DNA from: an uncultured Akkermansia sp.
GTDB lineage: Bacteria > Verrucomicrobiota > Verrucomicrobiia > Verrucomicrobiales > Akkermansiaceae
Reading direction: 5' to 3'
DNA length: 11,602 nucleotides
Assembly: GCA_904501955.1 (NCBI GenBank)
Contig: CAJGCY010000074.1
Location: 1 to 11,602, forward strand
Positions 1-6,854 of this stretch are shown here, in pieces; positions within the stretch are counted from its first letter, which is position 1; every line of letters begins with the position of its first letter. The position numbers and the translations under genes are program-made. The notes below the pieces were generated by a model. It was not told the origin of the DNA, searched no databases, and saw only the letters and a program-made list of their open reading frames with translations.

Positions 1-158
1 TTCAGTTCGCCTACGGCTCACGCGAACGTTCGTTGTCACTCACGCGAACGCTTGGGGCTTACGCCCCTACACGCGAACGCTCGCTGTCGCTCGCGCGAAC
101 GTTCGGCCTAACGGCCTCACGCGAGGAGCACCTAACGGTGCGCCAACTTCCGATTTAT
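1..158. repeat. Array of short hairpins separated by a repeated 10-mer
   Basis: The separator CACGCGAACG occurs at 19-28, 41-50 and 70-79, with a one-base variant at 92-101 and a truncated start at 118, so spacing is about 22-29 bp. Between and after the separators are short stem-loops whose stems differ but whose loops are nearly the same: GCC-TAC-GGC (9-17), GGGGC-TTAC-GCCCC (54-67), GGCC-TAAC-GGCC (105-116) and GCACC-TAAC-GGTGC (128-141). The 10-bp palindrome CGAACGTTCG occurs at 23-32 and 96-105. The array ends in a segment (141-158) found inverted at 11420-11437. This resembles REP/BIME-type intergenic repeats; no coding sequence is visible. The array may continue left of the window. Confidence 0.75.
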
Positions 159-248
159 TGAGCAGAGCAACGGGAGGCGGCAAGGATAAACTTTTTATTT
201 TTGCGCTGTGTAAGGGCATTATTTTTGGGGAGAGAGGGCTTTTTAGCG

Positions 249-278
249 TTGACCCGGCGAGGCATAGAGTGTTATAGT
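249..278 (+). promoter_or_regulatory. Sigma-70-type promoter for the thioredoxin-like gene
   Basis: The -35 box is TTGACC (249-254) and the -10 box TATAGT (273-278), with an 18-bp spacer. The ATG at 288 lies 9 bases after the -10 box, so the expected transcription start falls within a few bases of the start codon and the mRNA would have almost no leader. This placement also argues against any upstream in-frame start. Confidence 0.65.
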
Positions 279-287
279 AGCGGCGTC

Positions 288-1262
288 ATGAAACGCATTA
301 CTTTTTACCTTACGCTGATGGCAGGGCTTTTTGCCGGAGCACTGCCCTGCACGAGCTTTGCGGACGATGCCGCTGACACCACCTCAGCCACCTCCTCCAA
401 AAAGAGCAAAAAGTCTAAGAAATCCAAAAAAGGCAAGAAAGCGGAACGCAAAGTAGGCGAGCTCGGCAAGAAGCTGGAGGGCATCACCTACCTTACGGCA
501 AACAAGCCCGACTTCGACGCCACCCACTATATTTTCATCAACTCAGCCAGCTGGTGCGGTCCCTGCAAGGCCATCATGCCCAAAATCGTAGAGCAATATG
601 CCGAAATGAAGGCAGCCGGCGTCGAGGTCATTTTGGTAGCCAATGAGCCGGGTCCTGACGCTGCCAAGTATCTGGAAGGCTACAACGCACAATTTGCCGG
701 GGCAGAGCCCGTGCAACTCAACGGCATCGACATTCCCAAAGGCCAGCCCATCCCGAACATGGTGCTGATGGACGCAGACGGCAAGGTCATCACCTCCGGC
801 CATGGCCGCATGGTGCTGCAGTGGCGTCAACTCACCGGCCAGCCCGTTGTGGATGACGGCAAACCCGGAGCCGTAGCCACGGCCATTGCGGACATGAAGT
901 TCTTGGTCGCCAAGCCCAGCAAAAAGGCCAAGTATTACATTTACCTGCACTCCTCCTCCACCTGTGTTGCCTGCAAATCCGTGATGCCCTCCATCGTCAA
1001 GGAATACAAAAAGATGAAGAGCAAGGATGTGGAAATCATCCTCCTGAGCCATGACTCTACGGAAGAAGCAGCAAAGGATTACGTCAAATCCCTGCGTACC
1101 AAGCTCCCCACCATGATGGATGCGGATGAGAACGCCCGCAAGCTGCCCGGCTACACCCCGGTAAGCGGTATTCCGCAGGCTGTTATCGTGGACAAGAACG
1201 GCAACGTGGTCAAGCAAGGTCACGGCAACATCGTGCTGGAGTGGAAGACGCTCTGCCCCTGA
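288..1262 (+). CDS. Exported protein with two tandem thioredoxin-like domains
   Basis: This 324-residue protein is probably periplasmic or surface-attached. Residues 1-25 form a signal peptide (MKR, hydrophobic stretch, cleavage likely after SFA). A Ser/Lys-rich linker follows at about residues 36-55. Domain 1 (about 75-190) carries the thioredoxin motif WCGPC (Cys90, Cys93) and a probable cis-proline (Pro156). Domain 2 (about 210-324) carries TCVAC (Cys226, Cys229) and Pro296. Both domains end in the same pattern, GHG followed by VLQW or VLEW, so they arose by internal duplication. Domain 1 has the classic oxidoreductase site; domain 2 lacks the Trp-Gly-Pro surround, so its redox behaviour probably differs. 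The likely role is thiol-disulfide exchange in the envelope; the substrate is unknown. I chose the ATG at 288 because the signal peptide begins there and the promoter lies inside the longer open frame that starts at 201. No Shine-Dalgarno site is present. Confidence 0.85.
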   Translation: MKRITFYLTLMAGLFAGALPCTSFADDAADTTSATSSKKSKKSKKSKKGKKAERKVGELGKKLEGITYLTANKPDFDATHYIFINSASWCGPCKAIMPKIVEQYAEMKAAGVEVILVANEPGPDAAKYLEGYNAQFAGAEPVQLNGIDIPKGQPIPNMVLMDADGKVITSGHGRMVLQWRQLTGQPVVDDGKPGAVATAIADMKFLVAKPSKKAKYYIYLHSSSTCVACKSVMPSIVKEYKKMKSKDVEIILLSHDSTEEAAKDYVKSLRTKLPTMMDADENARKLPGYTPVSGIPQAVIVDKNGNVVKQGHGNIVLEWKTLCP

Positions 1263-1314
1263 AACGAAAAAAATTAAAAATTCTCCAAAAATTTTGAACG
1301 AAATGGGAAGACTC

Positions 1315-1379
1315 GGTGTCATACCCTACAAGAGAGCACAAGTGTGCAACATTCGTGGGTGACACCACAATGTCTTTTT
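1315..1379 (+). terminator. Structured stem followed by a T-run; possible terminator or small RNA
   Basis: Two arms, GGTGTCATACCC (1315-1326) and GGGTGACACC (1357-1366), pair with only a two-base bulge. They enclose a second stem, GCACA-AG-TGTGC (1336-1347). A run of five T lies at 1375-1379, nine bases after the outer stem. It sits 53 bases after the thioredoxin-like gene and could end its transcript, but the gap between stem and T-run is longer than in a classic terminator. A small structured RNA is the alternative. Confidence 0.35.
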
Positions 1380-1387
1380 CATGTAAT
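1359..1387 (+). promoter_or_regulatory. Possible secondary promoter upstream of the M23 gene
   Basis: GTGACA (1359-1364) and TGTAAT (1382-1387) each match the sigma-70 consensus at five of six positions and are 17 bp apart. Transcription would begin near 1394 and cover the competing hairpins at 1409-1450. The -35 box overlaps the right arm of the 1315-1366 stem, so one of the two readings may be accidental. Confidence 0.3.
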
Positions 1388-1408
1388 TTCAGAGTTGATT
1401 GAGTTTGG

Positions 1409-1450
1409 GCGGGAGCGCTGAGAAGCGTCTCCCGCTCATGTTTTAGCGGG
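1409..1450 (+). promoter_or_regulatory. Mutually exclusive hairpins, attenuator-like
   Basis: GCGGGAG (1409-1415) pairs with CTCCCGC (1429-1435), extended by an inner CGCT-GAGA-AGCG stem, giving an 11-bp hairpin with one bulged T. The right arm also pairs with a third segment: CCCGCT (1431-1436) with AGCGGG (1445-1450), loop CATGTTTT. The two structures cannot coexist. A further stem, GGCGCA-AAA-TGTGCC (1455-1469, one G-U pair), follows. Alternative pairing of this kind is typical of attenuators and riboswitch expression platforms, but no ligand-binding core is recognised. Confidence 0.35.
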
Positions 1451-1508
1451 CGGTGGCGCAAAATGTGCCTGAGCACCTGCAAACAGCTTAACATGACTGG
1501 TATTTTAC

Positions 1509-1537
1509 TTGAAAAAACGCAGAGTATCCGCTATAAT
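1509..1537 (+). promoter_or_regulatory. Strong sigma-70-type promoter giving a leaderless M23 mRNA
   Basis: The -35 box TTGAAA (1509-1514) and a perfect -10 box TATAAT (1532-1537) are separated by 17 bp. The ATG at 1546 is only 8 bases after the -10 box, where transcription should start. The mRNA is therefore expected to be leaderless or nearly so. It probably drives the packed genes from 1546 to 6831. Confidence 0.75.
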
Positions 1538-1545
1538 ACGCGCGC

Positions 1546-2325
1546 ATGACTACGTCACAGAAAAAGAAACCGTTTCGCATCGCTTTTCTCATCCTGGCCG
1601 GACTGGGATTAGTCGCGTTCGGGCTCACTCTGTGCACGGATGGCTCCGGGGCAAACAGCGGCAACGTCTACGAGGCTGACACCCCGCGCCACAACACCCC
1701 GGAGCGACTCATGCCCGGCATGATGCCGCTCACGGCCGAACAAATTGCCCGCATTCCCCTGGCAGATGGTTTTCAATGGCCTGTCGGCGCGCCCGGCATG
1801 GCATTCATGTATGACGCCCAGCCCTTCGGCACGGATAATCCGCAGTACGGCGGCAAACACTGCGGGCAGGACCTTAACGGCATAGGCGGCGAGAACACGG
1901 ACAGCGGATGCCCGGTGCGCGCCATTGCCCGCGGTTTGGTCATCTACAGCGGGTGCCCGTCAGAGTCTTGGGGCAACATGGTCATCGTAGCCCACAGAAT
2001 TCCCGGCAGCGACACCGTGCACCAAAGCATTTACGCCCACTTGGAAGAGCGCAAAGTACAAGTGGGAGATGTTTTGTACCGTGGGCAAGAGCTCGGCACC
2101 ATCGGCTCCGCAAACGGGCGCTACTTTGCCCACCTGCATTTTGAGATGGCAGGCTCACGCGTGGTTGAGGCAGGCATGTCCGGCTACCACCCTGCCGGCA
2201 CCATGAACAGAATAGACCCGCAACAATTCATCTCGGAGCACCCTGCCCCGAACTTCCCGGATCCCTTCCGCGACATCCTTTCACAACTCCGCCTCAATGA
2301 GGCATTCGCCCCCGGAACACGCTAA
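1546..2325 (+). CDS. Membrane-anchored M23 (LytM/lysostaphin-type) metallopeptidase
   Basis: This 259-residue protein has a lysine-rich N-terminus and one hydrophobic segment (about residues 11-30), which is a signal anchor or an uncleaved signal. A cysteine at residue 30 ends the segment but lacks a good lipobox. The catalytic domain (about 75-230) carries the M23 zinc motifs: HCGQD (His105, Asp109), YAHL (His165) and FAHLHFE (His196, His198). All expected zinc ligands and the catalytic histidine are therefore present, and the enzyme should be active. The family cuts peptide cross-links of peptidoglycan in the periplasm. The extra cysteines near the active site (106, 122, 137) may form a disulfide, which would fit with the exported thioredoxin-like protein upstream. 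It is the first gene of the probable operon, 16 bases before the OmpA-domain gene, and has no ribosome-binding site. Confidence 0.85.
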   Translation: MTTSQKKKPFRIAFLILAGLGLVAFGLTLCTDGSGANSGNVYEADTPRHNTPERLMPGMMPLTAEQIARIPLADGFQWPVGAPGMAFMYDAQPFGTDNPQYGGKHCGQDLNGIGGENTDSGCPVRAIARGLVIYSGCPSESWGNMVIVAHRIPGSDTVHQSIYAHLEERKVQVGDVLYRGQELGTIGSANGRYFAHLHFEMAGSRVVEAGMSGYHPAGTMNRIDPQQFISEHPAPNFPDPFRDILSQLRLNEAFAPGTR

Positions 2326-2341
2326 CTTTTTTTCGCACAAC

Positions 2342-3814
2342 ATGAAACGCAGCACTTTACTTTTCTTATTCGCCTTCTTGCTCACTGCCGGAGTAGTGGG
2401 CGGGTTCTACTTCTACCTCGCCCAGCGCAGCCAAGAGGCCGCTGCCGGCACGGAAGAAACCGCCACGCCTACACCGGAAAAAACGACCACCCCCAAAGAT
2501 GAGCAACCCGGCACCACGGTAACCACCCCCGCGGAAACCCCGACTCAGACCACTCCGGCCACCCCCGACACCACGGAAACGCCCACCACCACGCCGGAGC
2601 CCACCACCACCCCCGACAGCACGGATACCCCTGCGACGGACACCACCACGCCCGAGCAACCCGCTGAAGATAAGCCCATGGAGCTGCCGACCGACCGCTT
2701 GCCGGAAGGCGTGAAGCCCAACAACGCCGCGCATGAGGCCGTGCTCATCGTCAATGAAATGCTCAAGGACGACAAGGCCGGTGATGTTCTGCAACAACTG
2801 GTGGACGGCAAAAAGGTATCCCCGGAGGCGGCAGAGGTAATCGCCAAATGGCGTGCGGAAAACACCCCCGGCAGCGTGCAGGAAATCGGTGACACCCGCA
2901 ACTACGGCGACAACACCAAGACCTACCGCTACCGCATCAGCTCCGCGGATGGCAAAAACGACTTGCTGGTAGATGTTCGCACCGACAAACAGGGCAACAA
3001 CCCGTACATTATCTCCGCCACCATCGTCCCCTCCGACAAAACGGACGTGTCTGCCAACAGCGACGCCATGGTCATTGCGGAAGGCTTTATCGAAGCCGTG
3101 CGCTTGGGCAACATGGCCAAAGCCCGTGGCATGGTAGACGGCAGCAAAGTGTCCGACGCTACGGTAGCAGGCCTGTGCATGATTTTTGAAGAAGGCTCTT
3201 TCGGGCTGTGCCATGAGACCCCCATCCGCAACACCGTCATCAACGACCTGACGGCCATGTACTTGGTATACGTGGTACCGGCTCACAAGCCGGATGCAGG
3301 CCGCACGCAGGCCAATCACATTGCCATGAGCCTCAGCCACGGTGATGCCGGCTGGCGCGTATCCGCCATCGGCACGGACAACCTGCTGCGCGCTTATGAA
3401 GAGCACGCCATGCTGGAGGGTGGCCGTTTCTTCCCGATTGTGAAGAACCCGAAGGGCGGCGATTCGCTGGCTCTCTTCTTCGCCTTCGATGAGGCCGGCC
3501 TCACCCCGCGCTCCGAGCGACAGCTCCAAATCGTGGCGGAAATCCTCAAGGAAAGCAAGGGCAAGCTCGACATCTCCGGCCACACGGATGATGTGGGCGG
3601 TGAGGAGTATAACCTCAAGCTCTCCGAGCGTCGTGCCGAAGCCGTGCGCGAGGTGCTCATCCGCTACGGCGTAGCCCCGGAACAAATCACCACCAAGGGT
3701 CTCGGCAAAAATGAACCGCGCTTCTACTTAGAGGAAGGTGATGACGAGCTGGAACAAGACCGCAAACGCGGTGAAAACCGCCGCGCGGAGATTTACTTGG
3801 ACTTCGAGTCATGA
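2342..3814 (+). CDS. Membrane-anchored OmpA-domain protein with Thr/Pro-rich linker
   Basis: This 490-residue protein starts with MKRSTLLF and a single hydrophobic segment (about residues 4-25) that should anchor it with the rest in the periplasm. Residues about 36-110 are a low-complexity Thr/Pro/Glu linker long enough to reach through the periplasm. The middle (about 240-350) looks like an NTF2-like or similar alpha/beta fold, a guess from pattern only. The C-terminal domain (about 375-490) is a typical OmpA/MotB peptidoglycan-binding domain: FFAFDEAGLTP, SGHTDDVGG (413-421), the LSERRAEAV helix and NRRAEIYL near the end. It has no beta-barrel, so it is not a porin but a wall-binding tether. 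I prefer the ATG at 2342 over an in-frame ATG at 2297, because the latter overlaps the peptidase gene and puts 15 hydrophilic residues before the anchor. Its stop overlaps the helicase start (ATGA). Confidence 0.85.
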   Translation: MKRSTLLFLFAFLLTAGVVGGFYFYLAQRSQEAAAGTEETATPTPEKTTTPKDEQPGTTVTTPAETPTQTTPATPDTTETPTTTPEPTTTPDSTDTPATDTTTPEQPAEDKPMELPTDRLPEGVKPNNAAHEAVLIVNEMLKDDKAGDVLQQLVDGKKVSPEAAEVIAKWRAENTPGSVQEIGDTRNYGDNTKTYRYRISSADGKNDLLVDVRTDKQGNNPYIISATIVPSDKTDVSANSDAMVIAEGFIEAVRLGNMAKARGMVDGSKVSDATVAGLCMIFEEGSFGLCHETPIRNTVINDLTAMYLVYVVPAHKPDAGRTQANHIAMSLSHGDAGWRVSAIGTDNLLRAYEEHAMLEGGRFFPIVKNPKGGDSLALFFAFDEAGLTPRSERQLQIVAEILKESKGKLDISGHTDDVGGEEYNLKLSERRAEAVREVLIRYGVAPEQITTKGLGKNEPRFYLEEGDDELEQDRKRGENRRAEIYLDFES

Positions 3815-5802
3815 AGTACACCCTCAGGCCGGCACCCGGCGGACGTGATTACGCAGCGGAGCTCAACCCGGAGCAGTACGCAGCCGTAACGACGGATGCC
3901 CGCCACGCTTTGGTGATAGCCGGAGCCGGCAGCGGTAAAACCCGCACGCTTACCTACCGCGTAGCCCGCCTGCTGGAGTGCGGCGTAGCGCCATGGCGCA
4001 TTTTGCTGCTCACCTTCACCAACAAGGCAGCGCGCGAGATGCTGGAGCGCGTTGCCACCCTCACGGGCACAGGTGCCGGGCAAATTTGGGGCGGCACTTT
4101 CCACTCCGTCGCGAACCGCATTTTGCGCATGCATGCGCAGCGACTCGGTTACTTACCCGGCTTCAGTATCTTGGACGGTGATGACCAGCGCGCCCTCTTC
4201 CGCGCCCTCACCAAACAATTTGCAGGCAAAACGGTAAAGAGCGACCGCTTCCCCAAGGCGGAGGTGCTGCAAAGCCTGCACAGCTTGGCCATCAACACCG
4301 GCAAAAGCTGGCAGCAAACACTCAGCTCCGACTACGCCCACCTGCAAAAGCATGAGGAGGCCATCGGCAAAATATACGAGGCGTACCGTACCCGCAAGAT
4401 GGAGAGCAACGCCATGGATTTTGATGACTTGCTCACCAACCTTGTCAAGCTGCTCAAGGAGCACGCCGACATACGCGCGGACCTGCAGCAGCGCTTCCTG
4501 CACGTGCTGGTGGATGAGTACCAGGACACCAACGCCCCGCAGGCGGAAATCATCAGCCTGATGGCAGGCGGGCATGATACCGCGCTCATGGTGGTGGGTG
4601 ATGATGCGCAGAGCATTTACTCCTGGCGCGGTGCGAATGTGGACCACATCTTCGAGTTCACCAACACCTACCCGGATGCCGTGGTCTACAAAATTGAGGT
4701 CAATTACCGCAGCGTGCCCGCTATTCTGGAAATTTCTAACGCAGCCATCGCCAACAACACGCGGCAATTCGCCAAAACCCTGCGCCCCGCACGCGACAAC
4801 GGGGCAATGAAACCGGCCATTATCCCCGCGCCGGACAACAGAACAGAGGCCCGCTTCATTGCCCAGCGTATCGATGAGCTCATGGCAGCAGGCATTCCCG
4901 GCAAAGACATCGCCGTGCTCTACCGTGCGCACTTCCACAGTATGGATGTGCAGATGGAGCTCACCCGCAACCACATTCCCTACCGCATCACCAGCGGGCT
5001 GCGTTTCTTCGAGCAGGCTCACATTAAAGACATTGTCGCTTGGCTGCGCTTGCTCACCAACCCCAGGGATGAGGTGGCATTCCGCCGCATTGTATCCACC
5101 TTCCCTCGCGTAGGTGAAGCTACCGCCGGCAAACTGTGGCAAGGCTGGCTCACCGAGGCAGAGGCTTGGATGAACCTGCACCCCACCGCCTCCGTTATTG
5201 AGGAGCCGCACTCGCAGGTCATGGCCAAGGTGACCGTGCCCGCCACCCTCCGCCCCATCTGGTCGGCGTTCCTAGCGAATCTGGACACCCTGCACCCGGA
5301 AGACAAAGAGCTCACCCCCACGGAGCTAGTCAACCTCGTCGCAGGCTTCATGAGTGACCACATGAAAGCCACTTATGAGAATTACGAGGAGCGCTTGGAA
5401 GACATCGGCCAGCTTACCCGCTCACTGGCGGACATGGCTGACTTGGACAGCTTCCTCAGCCAGGTGGCACTCCTCAGTGAGGTGGACACCCAAACGGAGG
5501 TAGACCCGGACTGCGTCACCCTCAGCACCATACACCAAGCCAAGGGCTTGGAGTGGAAAATCGTGTTCGTCATCTTCCTCGGGGAAGGGCTGTTCCCGCA
5601 CTACCGCGTGATACAGAGCGGCGACCCGGATGATTTGGAAGAAGAGTTACGCCTCTTCTACGTAGCGCTCACCCGCGCGGAAGATCAGCTGTACCTCAGC
5701 TACCCGCGCTACAACGGGCACAGCTATGACAGCCAATTCTGCCCGCCCTCACGCTTCCTCACCACCTTGCCGGAAGAGCTCTACGAGCTCTGGAACCTGT
5801 AA
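3811..5802 (+). CDS. UvrD/Rep/PcrA-family superfamily 1A DNA helicase
   Basis: This 663-residue ATP-dependent 3'-to-5' DNA helicase has all core motifs intact: Q motif (LNPEQYAAV, about 18-26), Walker A GAGSGKT (38-44), motif Ia LLTFTNKAAREM (66-77), Walker B VDEYQDTN (234-241), motif III GDDAQSIYSWRG (263-274), motif IV EVNYRS (296-301), motif V STIHQAKGLEW (572-582) and motif VI LFYVALTRAED (615-625). Length is close to Rep (about 670) and shorter than UvrD/PcrA (about 720), so the C-terminal tail used for partner binding is missing. I give no symbol because the sequence does not decide between subgroups. Likely roles are repair, replication restart or clearing proteins from DNA in the cytoplasm. 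The start is fixed by the 4-base overlap with the OmpA-domain gene, which implies translational coupling. Functional linkage to its envelope neighbours is not evident. Confidence 0.93.
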   Translation: MKYTLRPAPGGRDYAAELNPEQYAAVTTDARHALVIAGAGSGKTRTLTYRVARLLECGVAPWRILLLTFTNKAAREMLERVATLTGTGAGQIWGGTFHSVANRILRMHAQRLGYLPGFSILDGDDQRALFRALTKQFAGKTVKSDRFPKAEVLQSLHSLAINTGKSWQQTLSSDYAHLQKHEEAIGKIYEAYRTRKMESNAMDFDDLLTNLVKLLKEHADIRADLQQRFLHVLVDEYQDTNAPQAEIISLMAGGHDTALMVVGDDAQSIYSWRGANVDHIFEFTNTYPDAVVYKIEVNYRSVPAILEISNAAIANNTRQFAKTLRPARDNGAMKPAIIPAPDNRTEARFIAQRIDELMAAGIPGKDIAVLYRAHFHSMDVQMELTRNHIPYRITSGLRFFEQAHIKDIVAWLRLLTNPRDEVAFRRIVSTFPRVGEATAGKLWQGWLTEAEAWMNLHPTASVIEEPHSQVMAKVTVPATLRPIWSAFLANLDTLHPEDKELTPTELVNLVAGFMSDHMKATYENYEERLEDIGQLTRSLADMADLDSFLSQVALLSEVDTQTEVDPDCVTLSTIHQAKGLEWKIVFVIFLGEGLFPHYRVIQSGDPDDLEEELRLFYVALTRAEDQLYLSYPRYNGHSYDSQFCPPSRFLTTLPEELYELWNL

Positions 5803-5811
5803 TTTCTTACT

Positions 5812-6831
5812 ATGCTGACTTTTCCACCGGAGCTGACGGATGAGCTTTGCCACAGGCAATGCGCATTTGCTCTGTACGCGCTGCCCGGCGGCGGCGTGGA
5901 GTTCAGCATGCAGGCAGACGGCGGTATGCAACCCGGCATTTCCGGCAAAGGTTTTGTATTGGCGACTTACGAGGGCGAACCCTCCATCATTTTAAGCGAA
6001 CTCAGCGCCCCGCCCGCTGCGGAGCAATTCCCCCTGCTCCCACAGAAAAGTCCGGAGCAACCCGCCACCACGCGAGAGGAATACCACCGATTATTCGAGC
6101 TGTACACCACCACTCTCCGCAGCGGCTCAGAGCTGAACAAGCTCGTGCAGGCGCGTACGGAGGACTTCCCCACCCGCCAATTCTCCCCCACAGCCGCTTT
6201 CTGCACCCTGTGCCGCACGGCGCCGAGTGCTTTCAACGCTCTGTTCCACACAGCCGAACACGGCACTTGGCTTTGCTCCACCCCGGAAACGCTGCTGCGC
6301 GGCGAAGGCGAGCAATGGCGAACCATGGCTTTAGCAGGCTCTCGTTCCGCCACCGAAACGAAGTGGGACGCAAAAAACATGCGCGAGCACTCCCTCGTGG
6401 CGCAGCACATTCTCTCCTGCATTTCTCCGTATGCCGAGGCAGTGGAAACGCAAGGACCGCTCACCGTCTCCGCCGGGCGTATGCTGCAACACCTCTGCAC
6501 CAACATCTGCTTCCGTATGCAGCCCCAGCACTTGCCGGAGCTGCTGACCGCCCTGCCCCCCACCCCTGCCGTCAGCGGATTCCCCGCCATGCCTGCCCGC
6601 AGTTTTCTGCGCTCGCACCCGGATGTTGTCCGCAGTTGCTACGCGGGGTATTTGGGGCCGGTTGCGGAAAACGCGGCCCACCTCTTTGTCACGCTGCGTT
6701 GCATGCAGGTATTCCACGACCGTTGCCGCTTGTACGCCGGCGGTGGGCTGATGCCCGATTCCCAAGAAGAGGCAGAATGGGCTGAAACCACCCTCAAAAT
6801 GCAAGCCATGGCGCAGCTGCTTACGCATTGA
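5812..6831 (+). CDS. menF: Chorismate-binding enzyme, probable isochorismate synthase (MenF/EntC type)
   Basis: This 339-residue cytoplasmic enzyme should convert chorismate to isochorismate, the first step to menaquinone (or to a siderophore precursor). The chorismate-binding signature runs through the C-terminal two thirds: LNKLVQAR (Lys110, matching the conserved lysine), LAGSRS (174-179), NMREHSLV (Glu192, His193), LPPTPAVSGFP (248-258), YAGYLGPV (277-284) and GGGLMPDSQEEAEW (310-323). The PTPAVSGFP form is typical of MenF/EntC; TrpE and PabB usually have a GAPK version. The N-terminal region is shorter than in E. coli MenF (about 430 residues). The gene begins 9 bases after the helicase stop, with no Shine-Dalgarno site. 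Its last 49 shared codons have a second copy at 8483-8629 encoding identical residues. Other men genes are not in the window, so menaquinone versus siderophore use cannot be settled here. Confidence 0.75.
   Translation: MLTFPPELTDELCHRQCAFALYALPGGGVEFSMQADGGMQPGISGKGFVLATYEGEPSIILSELSAPPAAEQFPLLPQKSPEQPATTREEYHRLFELYTTTLRSGSELNKLVQARTEDFPTRQFSPTAAFCTLCRTAPSAFNALFHTAEHGTWLCSTPETLLRGEGEQWRTMALAGSRSATETKWDAKNMREHSLVAQHILSCISPYAEAVETQGPLTVSAGRMLQHLCTNICFRMQPQHLPELLTALPPTPAVSGFPAMPARSFLRSHPDVVRSCYAGYLGPVAENAAHLFVTLRCMQVFHDRCRLYAGGGLMPDSQEEAEWAETTLKMQAMAQLLTH
6676..6822 (+). repeat. Upstream copy of a 147-bp direct repeat (3' end of the menF-like gene)
   Basis: This segment aligns without gaps to 8483-8629. 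By my count 135 of 147 bases match. The copies lie 1807 bp apart and bracket the ankyrin-type gene. Confidence 0.9.
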
Positions 6832-6854
6832 CGAGAACAAACACTTTTACCATC

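Noticed and set aside
19..120. CRISPR array
   Set aside because: The repeated word is only about 10 bp, the intervals are irregular (22-29 bp) and themselves palindromic, and no cas gene is present.
201..287. In-frame 29-residue extension of the thioredoxin-like protein
   Set aside because: It contains the promoter boxes and would place an unrelated segment ahead of a clear signal peptide starting at 288.
2297..2341. In-frame 15-residue extension of the OmpA-domain protein
   Set aside because: It overlaps the end of the M23 gene, and the membrane anchor with its MKR start begins at 2342.
2366..3685. 439-codon open frame on the minus strand
   Set aside because: It lies fully opposite the OmpA-domain gene, its product is a low-complexity Gly/Arg/Val mix with no domain, and high GC makes such antisense frames common.
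4153..5211. 352-codon open frame on the minus strand
   Set aside because: It is opposite the intact helicase motifs and shows no recognisable domain or upstream signals.
5847..6785. 312-codon frame overlapping the menF-like gene on the same strand
   Set aside because: Its translation is Arg/His/Ala-rich noise, while the other frame carries the complete chorismate-binding signature.
6828..6854. TTG start for the ankyrin-type gene, overlapping the menF-like stop
   Set aside because: It would be attractive for coupling, but it adds nine residues before the signal peptide; the ATG at 6855 fits better.
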